DNA of 64,000 nt from Kalaharituber pfeilii. Its lineage: Eukaryota; Ascomycota; Pezizomycetes; Pezizales; Pezizaceae. The first letter of the stretch is position 1, and every line of letters starts with the position of its first letter. The stretch is taken from contig WHUZ01000037.1 of assembly GCA_015179045.1 (NCBI GenBank), forward strand, positions 372,001-436,000, given 5' to 3'. Below the pieces are notes generated by a model. It did no database searches. It was given only the letters and a program-made list of their open reading frames with translations, and was not told the origin of the DNA. Position numbers and translations under genes: made by a program. Positions 45,387 to 56,260 of the stretch are shown piece after piece.

Positions 45387-48300
45387 ATGGCTACCGACGC
45401 AGTTATTACTCCTACGGCTATTGGACGCTCCGCCTATCAAACAGCACTTGGCATTTTGCTTCCTCCTTCCTCTCCATATTACAAGAGCATCGTTACTCTT
45501 CGTTCTCTCTACGATAAAAATCACAAGACCTGGCCATGGCCTCATGTAAACATTCTTTACCCCTTTGTTGCACCGGAGAAGCTACCAGATGCCGTGGACA
45601 CCATTCAACGCTTTTTGGCTAGCTGGAACCAGAACGCTATTGAATCGGGTAAGACTCTTAAGTTCAGACTTAACGCAGCTGGGTTGTGGAAGCAGAAAGA
45701 CCATGCCACGGTCTACCTGACCACGAGCGAGAATGGTGCGGAGGGTGATGGAAATTTCAACTTGAGGGCTTTGCGCCGCGAGCTATTAGGCCTTTTCCCT
45801 CAAGATAGAGGCACTGAGGGCAGTTCTTATACCCCTCATCTAACTATAGGACAAACTGCGCTAGACGATGAAGTGATGATGGGCCTTCTTGCGAAAACTG
45901 AAAAGCTACTGGAAAATGCAAAAAATGAAGAAGGTGATGGTATTGTATGTGAAGTGGGCAGATTGGTGGTGTTACAGAGGACCGGTAGGGTGGGGTCAGC
46001 AATGAGAATTGTAGGAGAGATTATTCTTGGTGCTAGTAGCCGTATGAGCGGGGATGGGGATGGGGGGCAGGATATACCAGAATTTCCTACAAAAGGAGTG
46101 ATGGAATCTACTTCAACGATGCCGGATCTGTGTCAGGTTTATGCTTTCTCGCAGTCTACTGGAGCTTACCAGCCTTACGTTCCTACGCAGGAGACTGCTC
46201 CTCAAGTGATTCACAACCTGACAATCGCAACCTACAATATCCTTACCGAATCTGCAGTGCCCACTGCTCCAGGGACGTCACGGTATCCCCTTCTCCTCTC
46301 GAGCATCCTCTCAACCCCAGCTTTAGTGCTCAACCTACAGGAGGTTACAGACGACTTCTTATCATACCTGCTCTCCCGACCTGAAATTCAGCAGAAATAT
46401 CCATATAGCACGCACAGTCCATCTCACGGAGTACTACCTAGCTGGCGGAATTGTGTAACACTTGCTAGTATCCCGTTCGGAGGTCTTAGCGGCAAATGGG
46501 AATGGGTAGATCTAGGAAAGCGACATAAGGGTGCTGTGGTGGTGGAAATAGAATTTTTTGCGGATAAAGCGAAGACACAATCTGAGATTGGGATCAGAAG
46601 AAAGCTTGTTATCGCCAATGTTCATTTGACTTGCGGAATCTCCGATAGGTCTATTGCGGCAAAAGCGACACAGCTCAGGATTTTGACAACGTATTTTACG
46701 GGTCGCAAAACTCCGCAACATGCCGATGAGGTGTGGATTATTGGCGGAGACTTGAACATACCTACCTCGCATTCAACGATTAAAACTGCTTATATGTCAA
46801 AGCTGATATCACAGGAGACGTACAACCTTTTGGGAAAAGCCATTGGTGACGATAAGGGAAGAGCGCTAGTTCCAAGTATTTGGCAAGATGCATACGAACA
46901 GACACACTCTTCAAATGAGATTGCAGAAATTGAGGACCTGAAATTCGATATTGGTAGAGATGGCGCGCCAAATGATTCGGAGGGAGCGAGTTGGTCAGAG
47001 CCAGGGTCTGGCATAGACGACTGGACGTTGGGCCCAGGAGAATTCGGTGCCACATTCAATCCATTTAGGAACAAACTCGCAGCTGAAAGTGTGAAGTGGG
47101 GTGCAAATCCGCGACCGCAGCGATATGATCGCATTTTGATTTCACGAACAGTCGGGAATGACTTGGTTGAAATTAAAAGAACTGGGCGATTTGGAATGGA
47201 AGGTGGTAGTGACCATTGGGGCCTTTACGCAGACTTCAAGTTTCACCATAACCAGCAGCATGAGTCACAAGGCAAAACCGTTGATGTCAAAGGGTGGCAC
47301 AGAGTTGAGCCGAGGTTACAGTCAGACTCAGCGATTGCCGATGAACAGCTGGAGGGATATCTTAGTGAAAACGGAATGCTGCCATCTCCGAAAGACTATG
47401 CCTTGAGAGAAGAAGCAAAACAAGTGTTGACAAATGTTCTTACGGGTGGTGGGTTGAAAGCAAATAAGCGAAGTCATACTTCGGCAGATGCCGATCTTAT
47501 TACCCAGGTTCCGTATGTTAATGTCTTAGCTGATGACACAACAACGGCCGCTCTTGCTCATCAAGTTCAAAATCTCGGCGTTACGGAGAAACCCCACCTA
47601 AAGTTGATAGTTCAACCTGTAGGATCATATTATATGAATTTATTTACTCCGACATCAGACTTGGATATCTTATGCGCAAGTAATATTTCAGCAAGGGTGT
47701 TTTGGGTATTAGCGAAACAGAGAATCCGAAATCATAACAGAATGCTTTTGAAGGAGCGCAAGAGAGAAGGGTCTATCCGGATTGTGCGATCTGTTGAGGC
47801 GCAAAGTGGAGTTATGATGGAGCTGGAATATATTGGCGGTGTAGTATCCAGAAGTGAGGAGATAGGCCTGGAGGGTGCCGATGGGCGATATGCGGAAAGC
47901 GAAGAACCCACGGAGGAGGCTACATCCCAGTATCACCGAGTCCGAATGGACCTACAATATTGTCAGGTCCCAGAAAAAGTTCTTGATAGGTTGGTGACTT
48001 TGTTCCTTTCATTTCCTTTGTTTTTTACTTTCGCAAAAATTTTGTTCCTTATACCTAATGTATCTCTTTATTTCGTTGTGGACTGTACATTTTTCATTGC
48101 GGTCAGCCATGGTTACCCTCCTGCTCTCAGAAGAATTATTTTTACTCTTGAACACTCTGTTTCTCGACAATTTCGAAACGGAGGCTCAGACTGTCATCTT
48201 GAGCTTAAGTCGTGCTCATTGCTGTGACAAACGGTCTTTGACGCCAAGCTTGCCATGATGAGAATACCCCTATCCCTCACCGCCCCATCATCAGTGGCTA

Positions 48301-51080
48301 TGGAGTATCAAACCTACAAATTCTGTTTTTGGACATTTCGCCGTTTGAGATTCGCATAGGTGATCTGAAAGATCTGGACATCTCTTCTCGACTTGAGATC
48401 AGGGAGGCTCTGGACAGTTTTGCTTAGCTATCCTTGGCAGCATGCTGCACCTGTCAGAACACCGTTAATAAGCATTTCGGTGATAACTGACCACATCAAC
48501 GAAGTCGGAGTTTATATCTCTTGCTACCGGAAATATATTGGATTCGGAGAGAGCAGTTTAGTCACTGTCAAGAAATCTTCCTTGCTGCGCATCACTAGAA
48601 ACCCAACTACAAAACAGTTTACTGCTGTATACCTAATTACCGGATATTGGTAGCTATGGGCTTGCCATCGTGCTTCTAGATACCTCAACTCATAGGGCTG
48701 ATACGTGTGGAGAAGCGCAGTAGCACATGGCGCACGCGTACCTAGCCCTTGAACTGCATGCTCTCACATTCTGGAGCTCCTACGTTGTGCAGTATTCCGA
48801 CTATGGAAACCATGCATTGGCATGCCATCAGATCCAAGATGATGTGCGGGTTACATCTCATGAGATCAGTTCGAATTCCCATCAAGACCTAGGCTGAAAG
48901 CTCAACGTAGCTATTGGTCGTGAGCATTGCGCAGTTCTAAGCCTTAGGTGTTCCAACTTCTCAATGAGGAAATACAGAATGTTCTCCAGTCATCTCACTG
49001 GCATGCGGCTCTCTACGTCGAATCTCATGAGATCAGTTGGACGAAGTATTCGAATTCCCATCAAGACCTAGGCTGAAAGCTCACCGTAGCTATTGGCGGT
49101 GAGCATTGCGCAGTTCTAAGCCTTAGGTGTTCCAACTTCTCAATGAGGAATACAGAATGTTCTCCAGTCATCTCACTGGCATGCGGCTCTCTACGTCGAA
49201 TGTAAACACATCTATATATACCCAAGGAGCTTCCTACATTGCTTCATCAGACATAGCTACATCTTCCATACAGCTCCTGTTCCTTTCATCGTTTTCTCAA
49301 TGTCAGCTTCATCATATTTAAGTCCTGCGAGAATGCTTGCTAACAATTCGATTTATTTCTAGTTGGAGTCAGTTACCACATCTTCGATCTTCTGATCCCA
49401 TATTCTCTCTTGCTGCTACAACTCTCAAGAAACTCAACGCCTATAGAGACGCCTCTTACTTATTAAATACGATCCCAAATCTCAAGCTTTTCCGTCTGAC
49501 GTATCGTGCGCTCAAGCTCTGGGCAGTTCGCCGAGGGATCTTCTCAGCTCGGTTTGGTTATCTAGGAGGCATCCACCTTGTTTTACTCCTTTCTCGGGTC
49601 TTCAAACGCATATCTCCTGACCAAGTCATGGACCTCACTGCTGGGGAAGTACTCAAACTGTTCTTCGAAGACTATGCAGGATTCCAGTACGAGGAGGACA
49701 CCGTATCTGATCCAGACTTTGCCGCTGAAGGTAGTGCATATAGGCGAGCAGCTACTAGAGAGCCGTTCGCGATAAGTACCATTCATAACCCCATGGTCAA
49801 TGTTGCTCATACTGCATCTAAACATACACTCAAAACTCTGAGAGACGAAATCTTACTGGCGAACCAGAAGCTTGGCCGGAACTGTGGATGGGATGCTGTG
49901 ACTGGGAGTGCCGATGGAGAAGCTGAGAGAGAGTTTTTGAATGGTTTTGGTAACTTTGTGAAGATTGATTTACATTATTGGGGAAGAAACACTGCCAGAG
50001 GAAGAACTTTGGTTGGCTGGATCGAGAGTCGAAGCGTTATGCTTTTAGTTGGTAAGTCAAACTGTTGCCATCTAATTCTTGCTTGTTTCTAACGACACTT
50101 TCCCAGAACTCAATGCCAAAGTCCCAAATATGCACGCCCGAATGTGGCCCGGCCGCTTTGTGAACATTAATGAGTCACAATCAAACGAAGAGCTTCATGG
50201 CTTCTATTTGATTGGGTTACTCTCCACCAAACCGGCGAGCCCCCGTTCATCACCGCCACAGCACTCCGAAGAAGCGAAGGAGTTAAATGAGCAGAAGAAG
50301 CAAGCCTACAATAAGTTCATTGATATTCTTCGCAGTTTCGAAGCCTATTTGCGTGAAGAAGAGAAGAAGTACGAGGTTACTGAGTCGTACATTGGGGTTG
50401 GCCAGGTGAGCCGACAGGCTCTTGGAGATGGCGTGAGAATCGACAACCACATCTGGTGGGATGAGGATTATGAGGTTGGTGACGAAGGTAGTTACAATCA
50501 CTATTCCAACGAGGGCGAAGATGACGAGGATAGCTTGGATGATATGGATGAAGATTACACAAGCTTGTATGAAGAGGAGGAATGTCAAAGGAAAGAGAGG
50601 GCGTCAGGGGATAAATATCATGATACAGATTTGGCAGGAACAGGAGATAACCAGAACAGCAGTGCCCAGGCGTCATTAGGACGTCCATCGTCAGCTAAAC
50701 GCCAGCGCCAACGTCGACAACAGCTGCAGCAAGAGCCAGAGGCAGTTGCTCCACCCTCACAAGAACGCATCAAGAAAGCAAAACTCCGACCAGTTCAGGA
50801 CATCATCAACCGTATCAAATGGGACCCTGCGATGGATATTCACGACTACATTGTTGGATATGAGGACCGGTTCCTTGGGACTATGGTCATGAATCTTGCA
50901 AAGTGGACGAGCAAAAGGCGCGATGAGACGGACGAGGAGTGGATACCGTTGCACAGGGTTGTATGGGTCAAAAGAGCTCGTGATGGCAAGGTTATCTGGG
51001 ATAAAGAAGAGCGAATTGATATGTTATTTGGCAGTGGTACTGTGGGTGAGGGGGCCGCAGCCCAGGTGAATAATGCATGA
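45387..51080 (+). CDS. Multidomain RNA-end processing protein: 2H phosphoesterase, EEP nuclease, poly(A)-polymerase-like NTase, MJ1316 (DUF504)
   Basis: Three exons fit in phase: 45387-47989, 49363-50051 and 50107-51080 (1,421 residues). Residues 14-215: 2H phosphoesterase with PHVNILYPF (His 53) and PHLTIGQ (His 151). Residues 277-617: endonuclease/exonuclease/phosphatase fold with ATYNIL, LNLQEV (Glu 319), ANVHLT, GGDLNIPTS and SDHWGLYADF, all catalytic blocks present. Residues 740-1000: nucleotidyltransferase with GSYYMNLF..SDLDIL (Asp 758 and 760) and the helical poly(A)-polymerase region (FGYLGGIHLVLLLSR, HNPMVNVAH). The C-terminus (RPVQDIINRIKWDP..DYIVGYEDRF..EWIPLHRVVWVKR) is the MJ1316 domain, proposed to recognise cyclic phosphate RNA ends. 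Together these suggest trimming, end healing and nucleotide addition on RNA. The first intron is 1.37 kb, unusual here, and holds a tandem duplication. Confidence 0.88.
48853..49201. repeat. Tandem duplication inside intron 1 of the RNA-processing gene
   Basis: Two copies of a 167-179 bp unit lie head to tail. Shared blocks are CTCATGAGATCAGTT, CGAATTCCCATCAAGACC, GTGAGCATTGCGCAGTTC and CTCTCTACGTCGAAT. The second copy has a 12-base insert (GGACGAAGTATT), and the copies differ at only a few other sites, so the duplication is recent. Confidence 0.9.
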
Positions 51081-51311
51081 TTTGAAGACATGGCAGTATA
51101 TTTTAGCTTTGGTTTTGTGAAATACGTTCGTTACTACTAATTTCCTTTGTTAACTGTTTTTATTTTGTCTCTCATAGATGGAGAAGTCTAGGCAGATGCA
51201 TGTAGTAGATTATGGCTTCATGTTGAACCTGGGGCCGTGTAATAATTTTCATATACTAGTTATTTAATCACGTTGCCCCAAAGCTCAATGGCTGTCATTT
51301 TTCCTACCTAG

Positions 51312-51374
51312 TTTTTTTTTTTTTTTTTTTTCCTTTCACGTGACCCCGCGTGCAGCTGTTCGCCATGGCAGGGC
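51312..51374 (-). mobile_element. Tail-only family-2 LINE micro-insertion
   Basis: Read on the minus strand it begins GCCCTGCCATGGCGAACAGC, continues TGCACGCGGGGTCACGTGA and ends in poly(A) (a T run on the plus strand). It is flanked by a perfect 11-bp duplication TTCCTACCTAG (51,301-51,311 and 51,375-51,385). The sequence matches the 3' end class of the 8.5-kb LINE to the right. Confidence 0.93.
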
Positions 51375-51402
51375 TTCCTACCTAGTTTACAAAGTAATGA
51401 CA

Positions 51403-51461
51403 CTCGCCATAGCCTGTCAGGCGGCACGCGAGTAATGAAATAAAAAAAAAAAAAAAAAAAA
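51403..51461 (+). mobile_element. Tail-only family-1 LINE micro-insertion with compensatory stem change
   Basis: It begins CTCGCCATAGCCTGTCAGGC, then GGCACGCGAGTAATGAAAT and poly(A). A perfect 12-bp duplication AAAGTAATGACA flanks it (51,391-51,402 and 51,462-51,473). The inner stem is GCCT/AGGC instead of GCCC/GGGC, so both sides of a pair changed. It lies only 28 bp from the previous micro-insertion. Confidence 0.95.
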
Positions 51462-51473
51462 AAAGTAATGACA

Positions 51474-51977
51474 ACATATGATTGATTTTAGGAAAGACCT
51501 CCGCGCATGCAGTAGTGGCCCTGCGTATTATCCGTAAGCCATGCTTGGGATACTGTGAGAACGTGACGCAAGGTGCATATACATAGGACTGACGTTATTG
51601 ATTGCAGGGATTTGCAAATAAGATTCGTAAGACGTGACTTAACTCTCTAAGTACTTTCTTTATTATATATTTTTTGATTTTTTTCATTATTAATACTGCC
51701 CATGTGGCACGGCTAACGTGCGTGACTAGGAGCCGCCTTCCCCGACTTCAGTATCTGACACGCCTTCAGCTCCTCTCATGTCGAGGCCATCAGACCTCAC
51801 CGCCCCCGCCCCGATCTAGTGAACCGCCGTCTCCTCCGCACCTTCTCGACCCTCCTCAGGCGACTTTTCCATGACTCATTCCCTATTAGCGGACAGGTGA
51901 GTCTCCTCAACTCCTTGTTTCCCATCCTGTCCACCGCCTTGAGCCCCACCATCTGCGCTCTGCCTTTTCCGGGAGTA
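51474..51977. other. Intergenic DNA left of the Tc1 element
   Basis: AT-rich to about 51,710, then C-rich (51,720-51,970). No gene is supported; the open frame that crosses into the transposon is accidental. Confidence 0.35.
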
Positions 51978-53314
51978 CAGTCACTGGTCAAAAGTCTTGG
52001 TGAAAAGGTCCGAGCGCACATGATGAAAACAACAACGCGGTTGTTATTTTGTACTGTAGCAACCACCATGCCGACCAAAACGACCCGACGAGAGATGACC
52101 AACAAAGAAAAGGGTATGATAATTACCCTTCTCTATTTAGATTTCAAAATTAGTTTAATTAGCCGCGTAGTTGGACGTCCTTGGTCAACTATCAAAAATT
52201 ACATTGTACGACGTGAAATTCGGCAAACCGATGAAAACCTCCCTCGAAGCGGCAGACCCCCTAAATTGAACAGAGGAGAGCGGCGGCATATTTGGCGATA
52301 TGTTAGAACGCATAAAGCAGCTCCACGCAAGGAAGTTCAAGAAGTATGCTGCCCTCATGTGTCCTTACGGACCATTAGTCGCTACCTAGATAAATTCGGC
52401 TTGCATAAGTGGTTGGCCAAGAAACGACCAAAATTAACGACCGAACGAGCTGCGGCAAGACTCCAATGGGCACTAGAACGCAAGGATTAGACAGTAGAAG
52501 ACTTCCAATCAACAATTTGGAGTGATGAATGCAGTGTGGAGAAATCGGAAGAATCTCGGCAAATGTGGGTCTTCCGATTTCCTCATGAAAAGTGGAATTC
52601 CGACTGCATTCAACCAAGAAAAAAGCGCAAGGGAGTTTCTTTTATGGTCTGGGGTTGTTTTTATGGCAATACTAAGGGTACCTTTGTACCCTTAGTTGTA
52701 CGATCTGTTAATGCAGTCATATACCGGCGCCTTCTCAAGTTCCTAGTCTTACCTGTTGTAGAACACTGCAACAAGACTACTGGAGATGCTAGATTTCAGC
52801 AAGACAATGCACCGATCCATAAAGCAAAGATTATTCAAACTTTCTTCAAGCGGCACAAAATTGCTATTGATTTACACCCACCCTACTCACCCGATCTCAA
52901 TCCTATCGAACATGTCTGGGTGGTTCTAAAGCGCAAACTCCATGAACAGTACCCTAACATTAGCGACACTCCCGGTGGACCTGATGCTGTTAGAGCTAGG
53001 TTAGCAGAAGTACTACCTAAAGTTTGGGACTCTCTACCTGCATCGCTCTTTGAGAATCTGTGGAAAAGTATGCCAGATCGAGTCGCTGCTGTAATAGATG
53101 CAAAGGGATGGTATACTAGGTACTGAACCTCAACCACATGTACTAGAATTTTTTCCTGTATCATAGAAATTTCTCCATCATGTATACTATCACCAATTTT
53201 CATTTCATGTCAATCGGGTACTTCGTTGTTGAGATATTTGAATTTTTGCAGCCTCTTGTGGCATTTGAATCAGGCGCTCAGACCTGTTTCACCAAGACTT
53301 TTGACCAGTGACTG
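51978..53314 (+). mobile_element. Tc1-type DNA transposon, 1,337 bp, complete ends
   Basis: The terminal inverted repeats start CAGTCACTGGTCAAAAGTCT and extend about 28 bp at near-perfect match (right end ..AGACTTTTGACCAGTGACTG). TA lies on both sides (51,976-51,977 and 53,315-53,316). One transposase gene occupies most of the interior. Ends and length are those of a complete element; only the transposase stop codon makes it defective. Confidence 0.93.
52068..53126 (+). pseudogene. Tc1-family DDE transposase with one in-frame stop
   Basis: About 352 codons, starting MPTKTTRREMTNKEKG. The N-terminal half has a paired helix-turn-helix layout (ISRVVGRPWSTIKNYI, then RSGRPPKL and VSLRTISRYLDKFG). 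The catalytic half has WSDECS (first Asp), FQQDNAPIH (second Asp) and SPDLNPIEHVW (Glu), the DD34E type. A single TAG at 52,488-52,490 interrupts the frame just before TVEDFQSTIWSDE; family members normally carry Trp there, so a one-base TGG-to-TAG change is likely. No frameshift is seen, so inactivation is recent or the element moves by transposase supplied in trans. Confidence 0.9.
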
Positions 53315-53316
53315 TA

Positions 53317-53983
53317 ATTATGTAGTTACCAACCATTTCCTAATACAAATTGCAAGCTGTTCTCGTTCAAAGTCCCATAATGATTAGCTGCTATTATAAG
53401 TTATATTTACGAAGCACGTGAGCAAAGAGGTAGCCAGCAAGCTTGTGGGGGCCGACTGAGCCTGCTGCAATGGGACAAAAACAATTGACTAAAAGGGAAT
53501 ATATCTTGAAAGGTGTGCATGTGAAGTCTTGGAAGACTTGTCCTCGGAAATCTTTTCATGAACAGATCTGCAGAGATTCTGTAGATGTTGTGGGGGTTGC
53601 CCAATTAGGTGTAGTACGCCAAGGCGCGGCTCTGCCTTAGCTTGCAACGTTTTGTCAGAGCGGGATATTACAACTGCAAAACTGAAGGTATCAGCCACAG
53701 CAAGGCCATTGTGGCTGGACACGCCTCCTGGATGGCAGGTGGCTACAAATCAGCAAGAGATGGAGTGCTAGTACGTAGAGTACAATAGGGTTGTTTGTTT
53801 GTTGTCAGGGCAAGTAGCATACGTCAGGTAAGCTTGAGTAGAAAAGAGGAACATGATATTGGGGCTTGGATGTTTTGAAAATTCAAATAAGCGCTTGTCA
53901 CTAGGCACTTATTTTGTACGACGTTGCAGGAATTATCTAATCGTGGGGTTGAACTTTTCCGTGACGACTGATGGTTAGCCTCC
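53317..53983. other. Intergenic between transposons
   Basis: No coding sequence, repeat or structured element is recognised. Confidence 0.35.
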
Positions 53984-53994
53984 TACTGATGGTC

Positions 53995-54053
53995 TTTTTT
54001 TTTTTTTTTTTTGTCACATGACCCCGCATGCGGCTCTTCGCCATGGCAGGACA
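53995..54053 (-). mobile_element. Tail-only family-2 LINE micro-insertion
   Basis: On the minus strand it reads TGTCCTGCCATGGCGAAGAG, CCGCATGCGGGGTCATGTGAC and poly(A). A perfect 11-bp duplication TACTGATGGTC flanks it (53,984-53,994 and 54,054-54,064). Confidence 0.94.
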
Positions 54054-54064
54054 TACTGATGGTC

Positions 54065-54441
54065 CGTGAGAGCAACCTGGCATGGATGAACTTCGCTATA
54101 TGGCAACCTTACTAGATTGTTATGAACGCGGTGAAACACTTTTGTACCTACCGTACCACCGAAGTCGGTACTGCGGGCTACTAATTGGGCATATGTAATG
54201 AACAAAGATCCAGGGGGCGGCTTTGCTGTTCCAAGCTCAAAATGTTACCGTAATGTGATACCGTCGAGTTAACGTTACGGCGTGCTGTCTAGCTGGAGTT
54301 ATCACCAGAATGGAATGTGGAGTTCAACTGAGACATCAGCTCAACTAACGGCACAGTAAGTACTTAGTTCAAGGGGGGGTTGAATTGACGCATGGACGCC
54401 CGTCCAAAAAGTAATGGAACGGCTGACTAATGCATAGAAGA
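54065..54441. other. Intergenic, nothing recognised
   Basis: About 380 bases without coding sequence or repeat structure. Confidence 0.35.
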
Positions 54442-55051
54442 ATATGTAATGCATTTTTTTTTTTTTTTTTTTTTATTCACGTAACCCCGCATACAGGCTA
54501 TCAGCCTATGGCAGGGACCCATATACCCGGGCCAGGTTTGGAACACCTAACTATGGAATCTACATGCACATCTTGAGCACTCAGTGCTCTCCGTCCCCGG
54601 CTACCCCAGATCGAGGCAGGCAAACCAGTACTCGACCGGGTCGCCCTCCACACCTTCTTGCTTCCATCCTTTCTCCTCTAGGTCCTCCCAGGACTGCCAG
54701 GTGACATGCGCCCCATCTTTGTCCTTCCTCTGGGGTCGCTCCAGTTCGGTGCACCTGAACATCACATGCTCAGCACTCCATGCCTCACCACATGTACATT
54801 GTACCTCCTCGCCACTGACCATCCTCCTCCACATAGCTCCGCCTTTTCCAGTCCGCAGCCATGTGTAATTTGTGAGTGCTCTCCTGCCCCACTTCACGAA
54901 TTTGCCCTTCCCAAACCCTGCACGCTCCCTCTCCTCTTTTCTTTTTCGAACCAACTCTTGACGCAGCCCACCCTCAGTGGCCTGCCCATCATACCTCATG
55001 CACTTGGCCCCCTCTTTGGCCAACTCATCCGCGTTCTTATTGCCTTCTATC

Positions 55052-55995
55052 CAGTGTTCCCAACGGGCCGGCCAGGCCAGGCCAAGGGTATGGCCTGGCC
55101 GGCCTGGGCCATAGAAATCTAGGCCTGGGCCGGCCTGAAACATTCAGGCCGGCCGTGAGGTCCGCCCGCGCCGGTCCAGGCGGCCTGAATGTTTCAGGCC
55201 GGCCCAGGCCGCCCAGACCGGTCCAGGCCATTCAGGCCATTCAGGCCATTCAGGCTGCAGTGTGAGTTAAGTTATACAGTAGCTAGCTATATACAGAACG
55301 CACTCTAAATTCTACGTATACCTCATTCTCTAATGTTTAGGATTTTGCTTGCTGATTTTACACCGCCAGTATCGCTTTCCATTAGCCATGCACATCTTCA
55401 CCATTGTGTCAAATCCAACTTTGTCGCACCAGATTTTTGTAACCCAAATTCCAGAAGACTCGATATCGGCATCAGATTGGACTGCAGGGAATCGTCGATG
55501 CAAGGTCAAAACTTGAACTGCACTATGGAGAGTGAAGAATAGGAGAATACTAAAGGAATCATCATCGCCAGTACCGGTGGTTGGAATGTCTGTCTCCCTG
55601 CAATACTAATAAGAAATTAGTATATAGTCAAGCGATACAAAAAAAAATTACTTACCTGAAGCGCTGCTCAATAAAAAAAAGTCTAGATAGTTATCCGAAA
55701 ATATTGAAAGGTTCATATTAAATCCGTGTCCAAGTAACCTGAAGGTGGCCCCTGAAATAGCCTCGTAACCAGCCCTCCTGCCCCTGAAATTGCTTGAACG
55801 GCCTGAATGGCCTGGACGGCCTGGGCGGCCTGGACCAGCCTGGGCGGCCTGGGCGGCCTGGACCGGCCTGGACCGGCCTGGGCCATCTGGAACCTTGGCC
55901 TGGCCGGCATGGGCTGTTTCAGGCCTGCCAAGCCAGGCCGCCAAGCCGGCCGGTCCAGGCGGCCTGGTCGGCGGCCTGGCCGGTTGGGAACACTG
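55052..55995. mobile_element. hAT-type MITE, 944 bp, with GGCC-rich ends
   Basis: The ends are inverted: left CAGTGTTCCCAACGGGCC, right (other strand) CAGTGTTCCCAACCGGCC. A perfect 8-bp duplication CTTCTATC flanks it (55,044-55,051 and 55,996-56,003), diagnostic of the hAT superfamily. The outer 200 bp on each side are built of dense GGCC, CAGGCC and CCTGGCC motifs; the inner 480 bp are AT-rich and non-coding. It splits the LINE RNase H between GIE and GNKNADEL, and the host frame is continuous again across the single-copy target. Confidence 0.95.
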
Positions 55996-56195
55996 CTTCT
56001 ATCCCTACGTGGGCCTTGACCCATGCCAGCTTCACTGCATCCGCCTCCCTTCGCCTTTGCCGCCTCTCTGCAATCAGCTCTATCACCCGTGCTAGGTCTG
56101 CAGTCCTTGCCTTGCCAGTTTTTCCTGCTTTCTGGACTGCACTGATAGCTGCCTGAGAGTCTGCGAGTAGTAGCACCTTTTCACTGCCATCAACT

Positions 56196-56260
56196 AGCCC
56201 TGCCTTGGCGAGCAGCCGCACGCGGGGTCATGTGATATAAAAAAAAAAAAAAAAAAAAAA
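56196..56260 (+). mobile_element. Tail-only family-2 micro-insertion nested in the LINE
   Basis: It starts AGCCCTGCCTTGGCGAGCAG, continues CCGCACGCGGGGTCATGTGA and ends in poly(A), opposite in direction to the host LINE. A perfect 13-bp duplication ACTGCCATCAACT flanks it (56,183-56,195 and 56,261-56,273). It interrupts RNase H between VDGS and EKVLLLADS. Confidence 0.95.

Noticed and set aside
51819..52067. Upstream extension of the transposase frame
   Set aside because: It begins outside the left inverted repeat of the Tc1 element, so the extension is accidental.
54601..55143. 180-codon frame treated as one protein
   Set aside because: Its first about 30 codons lie in the hAT MITE; only the part from GNKNADEL onward is LINE RNase H.
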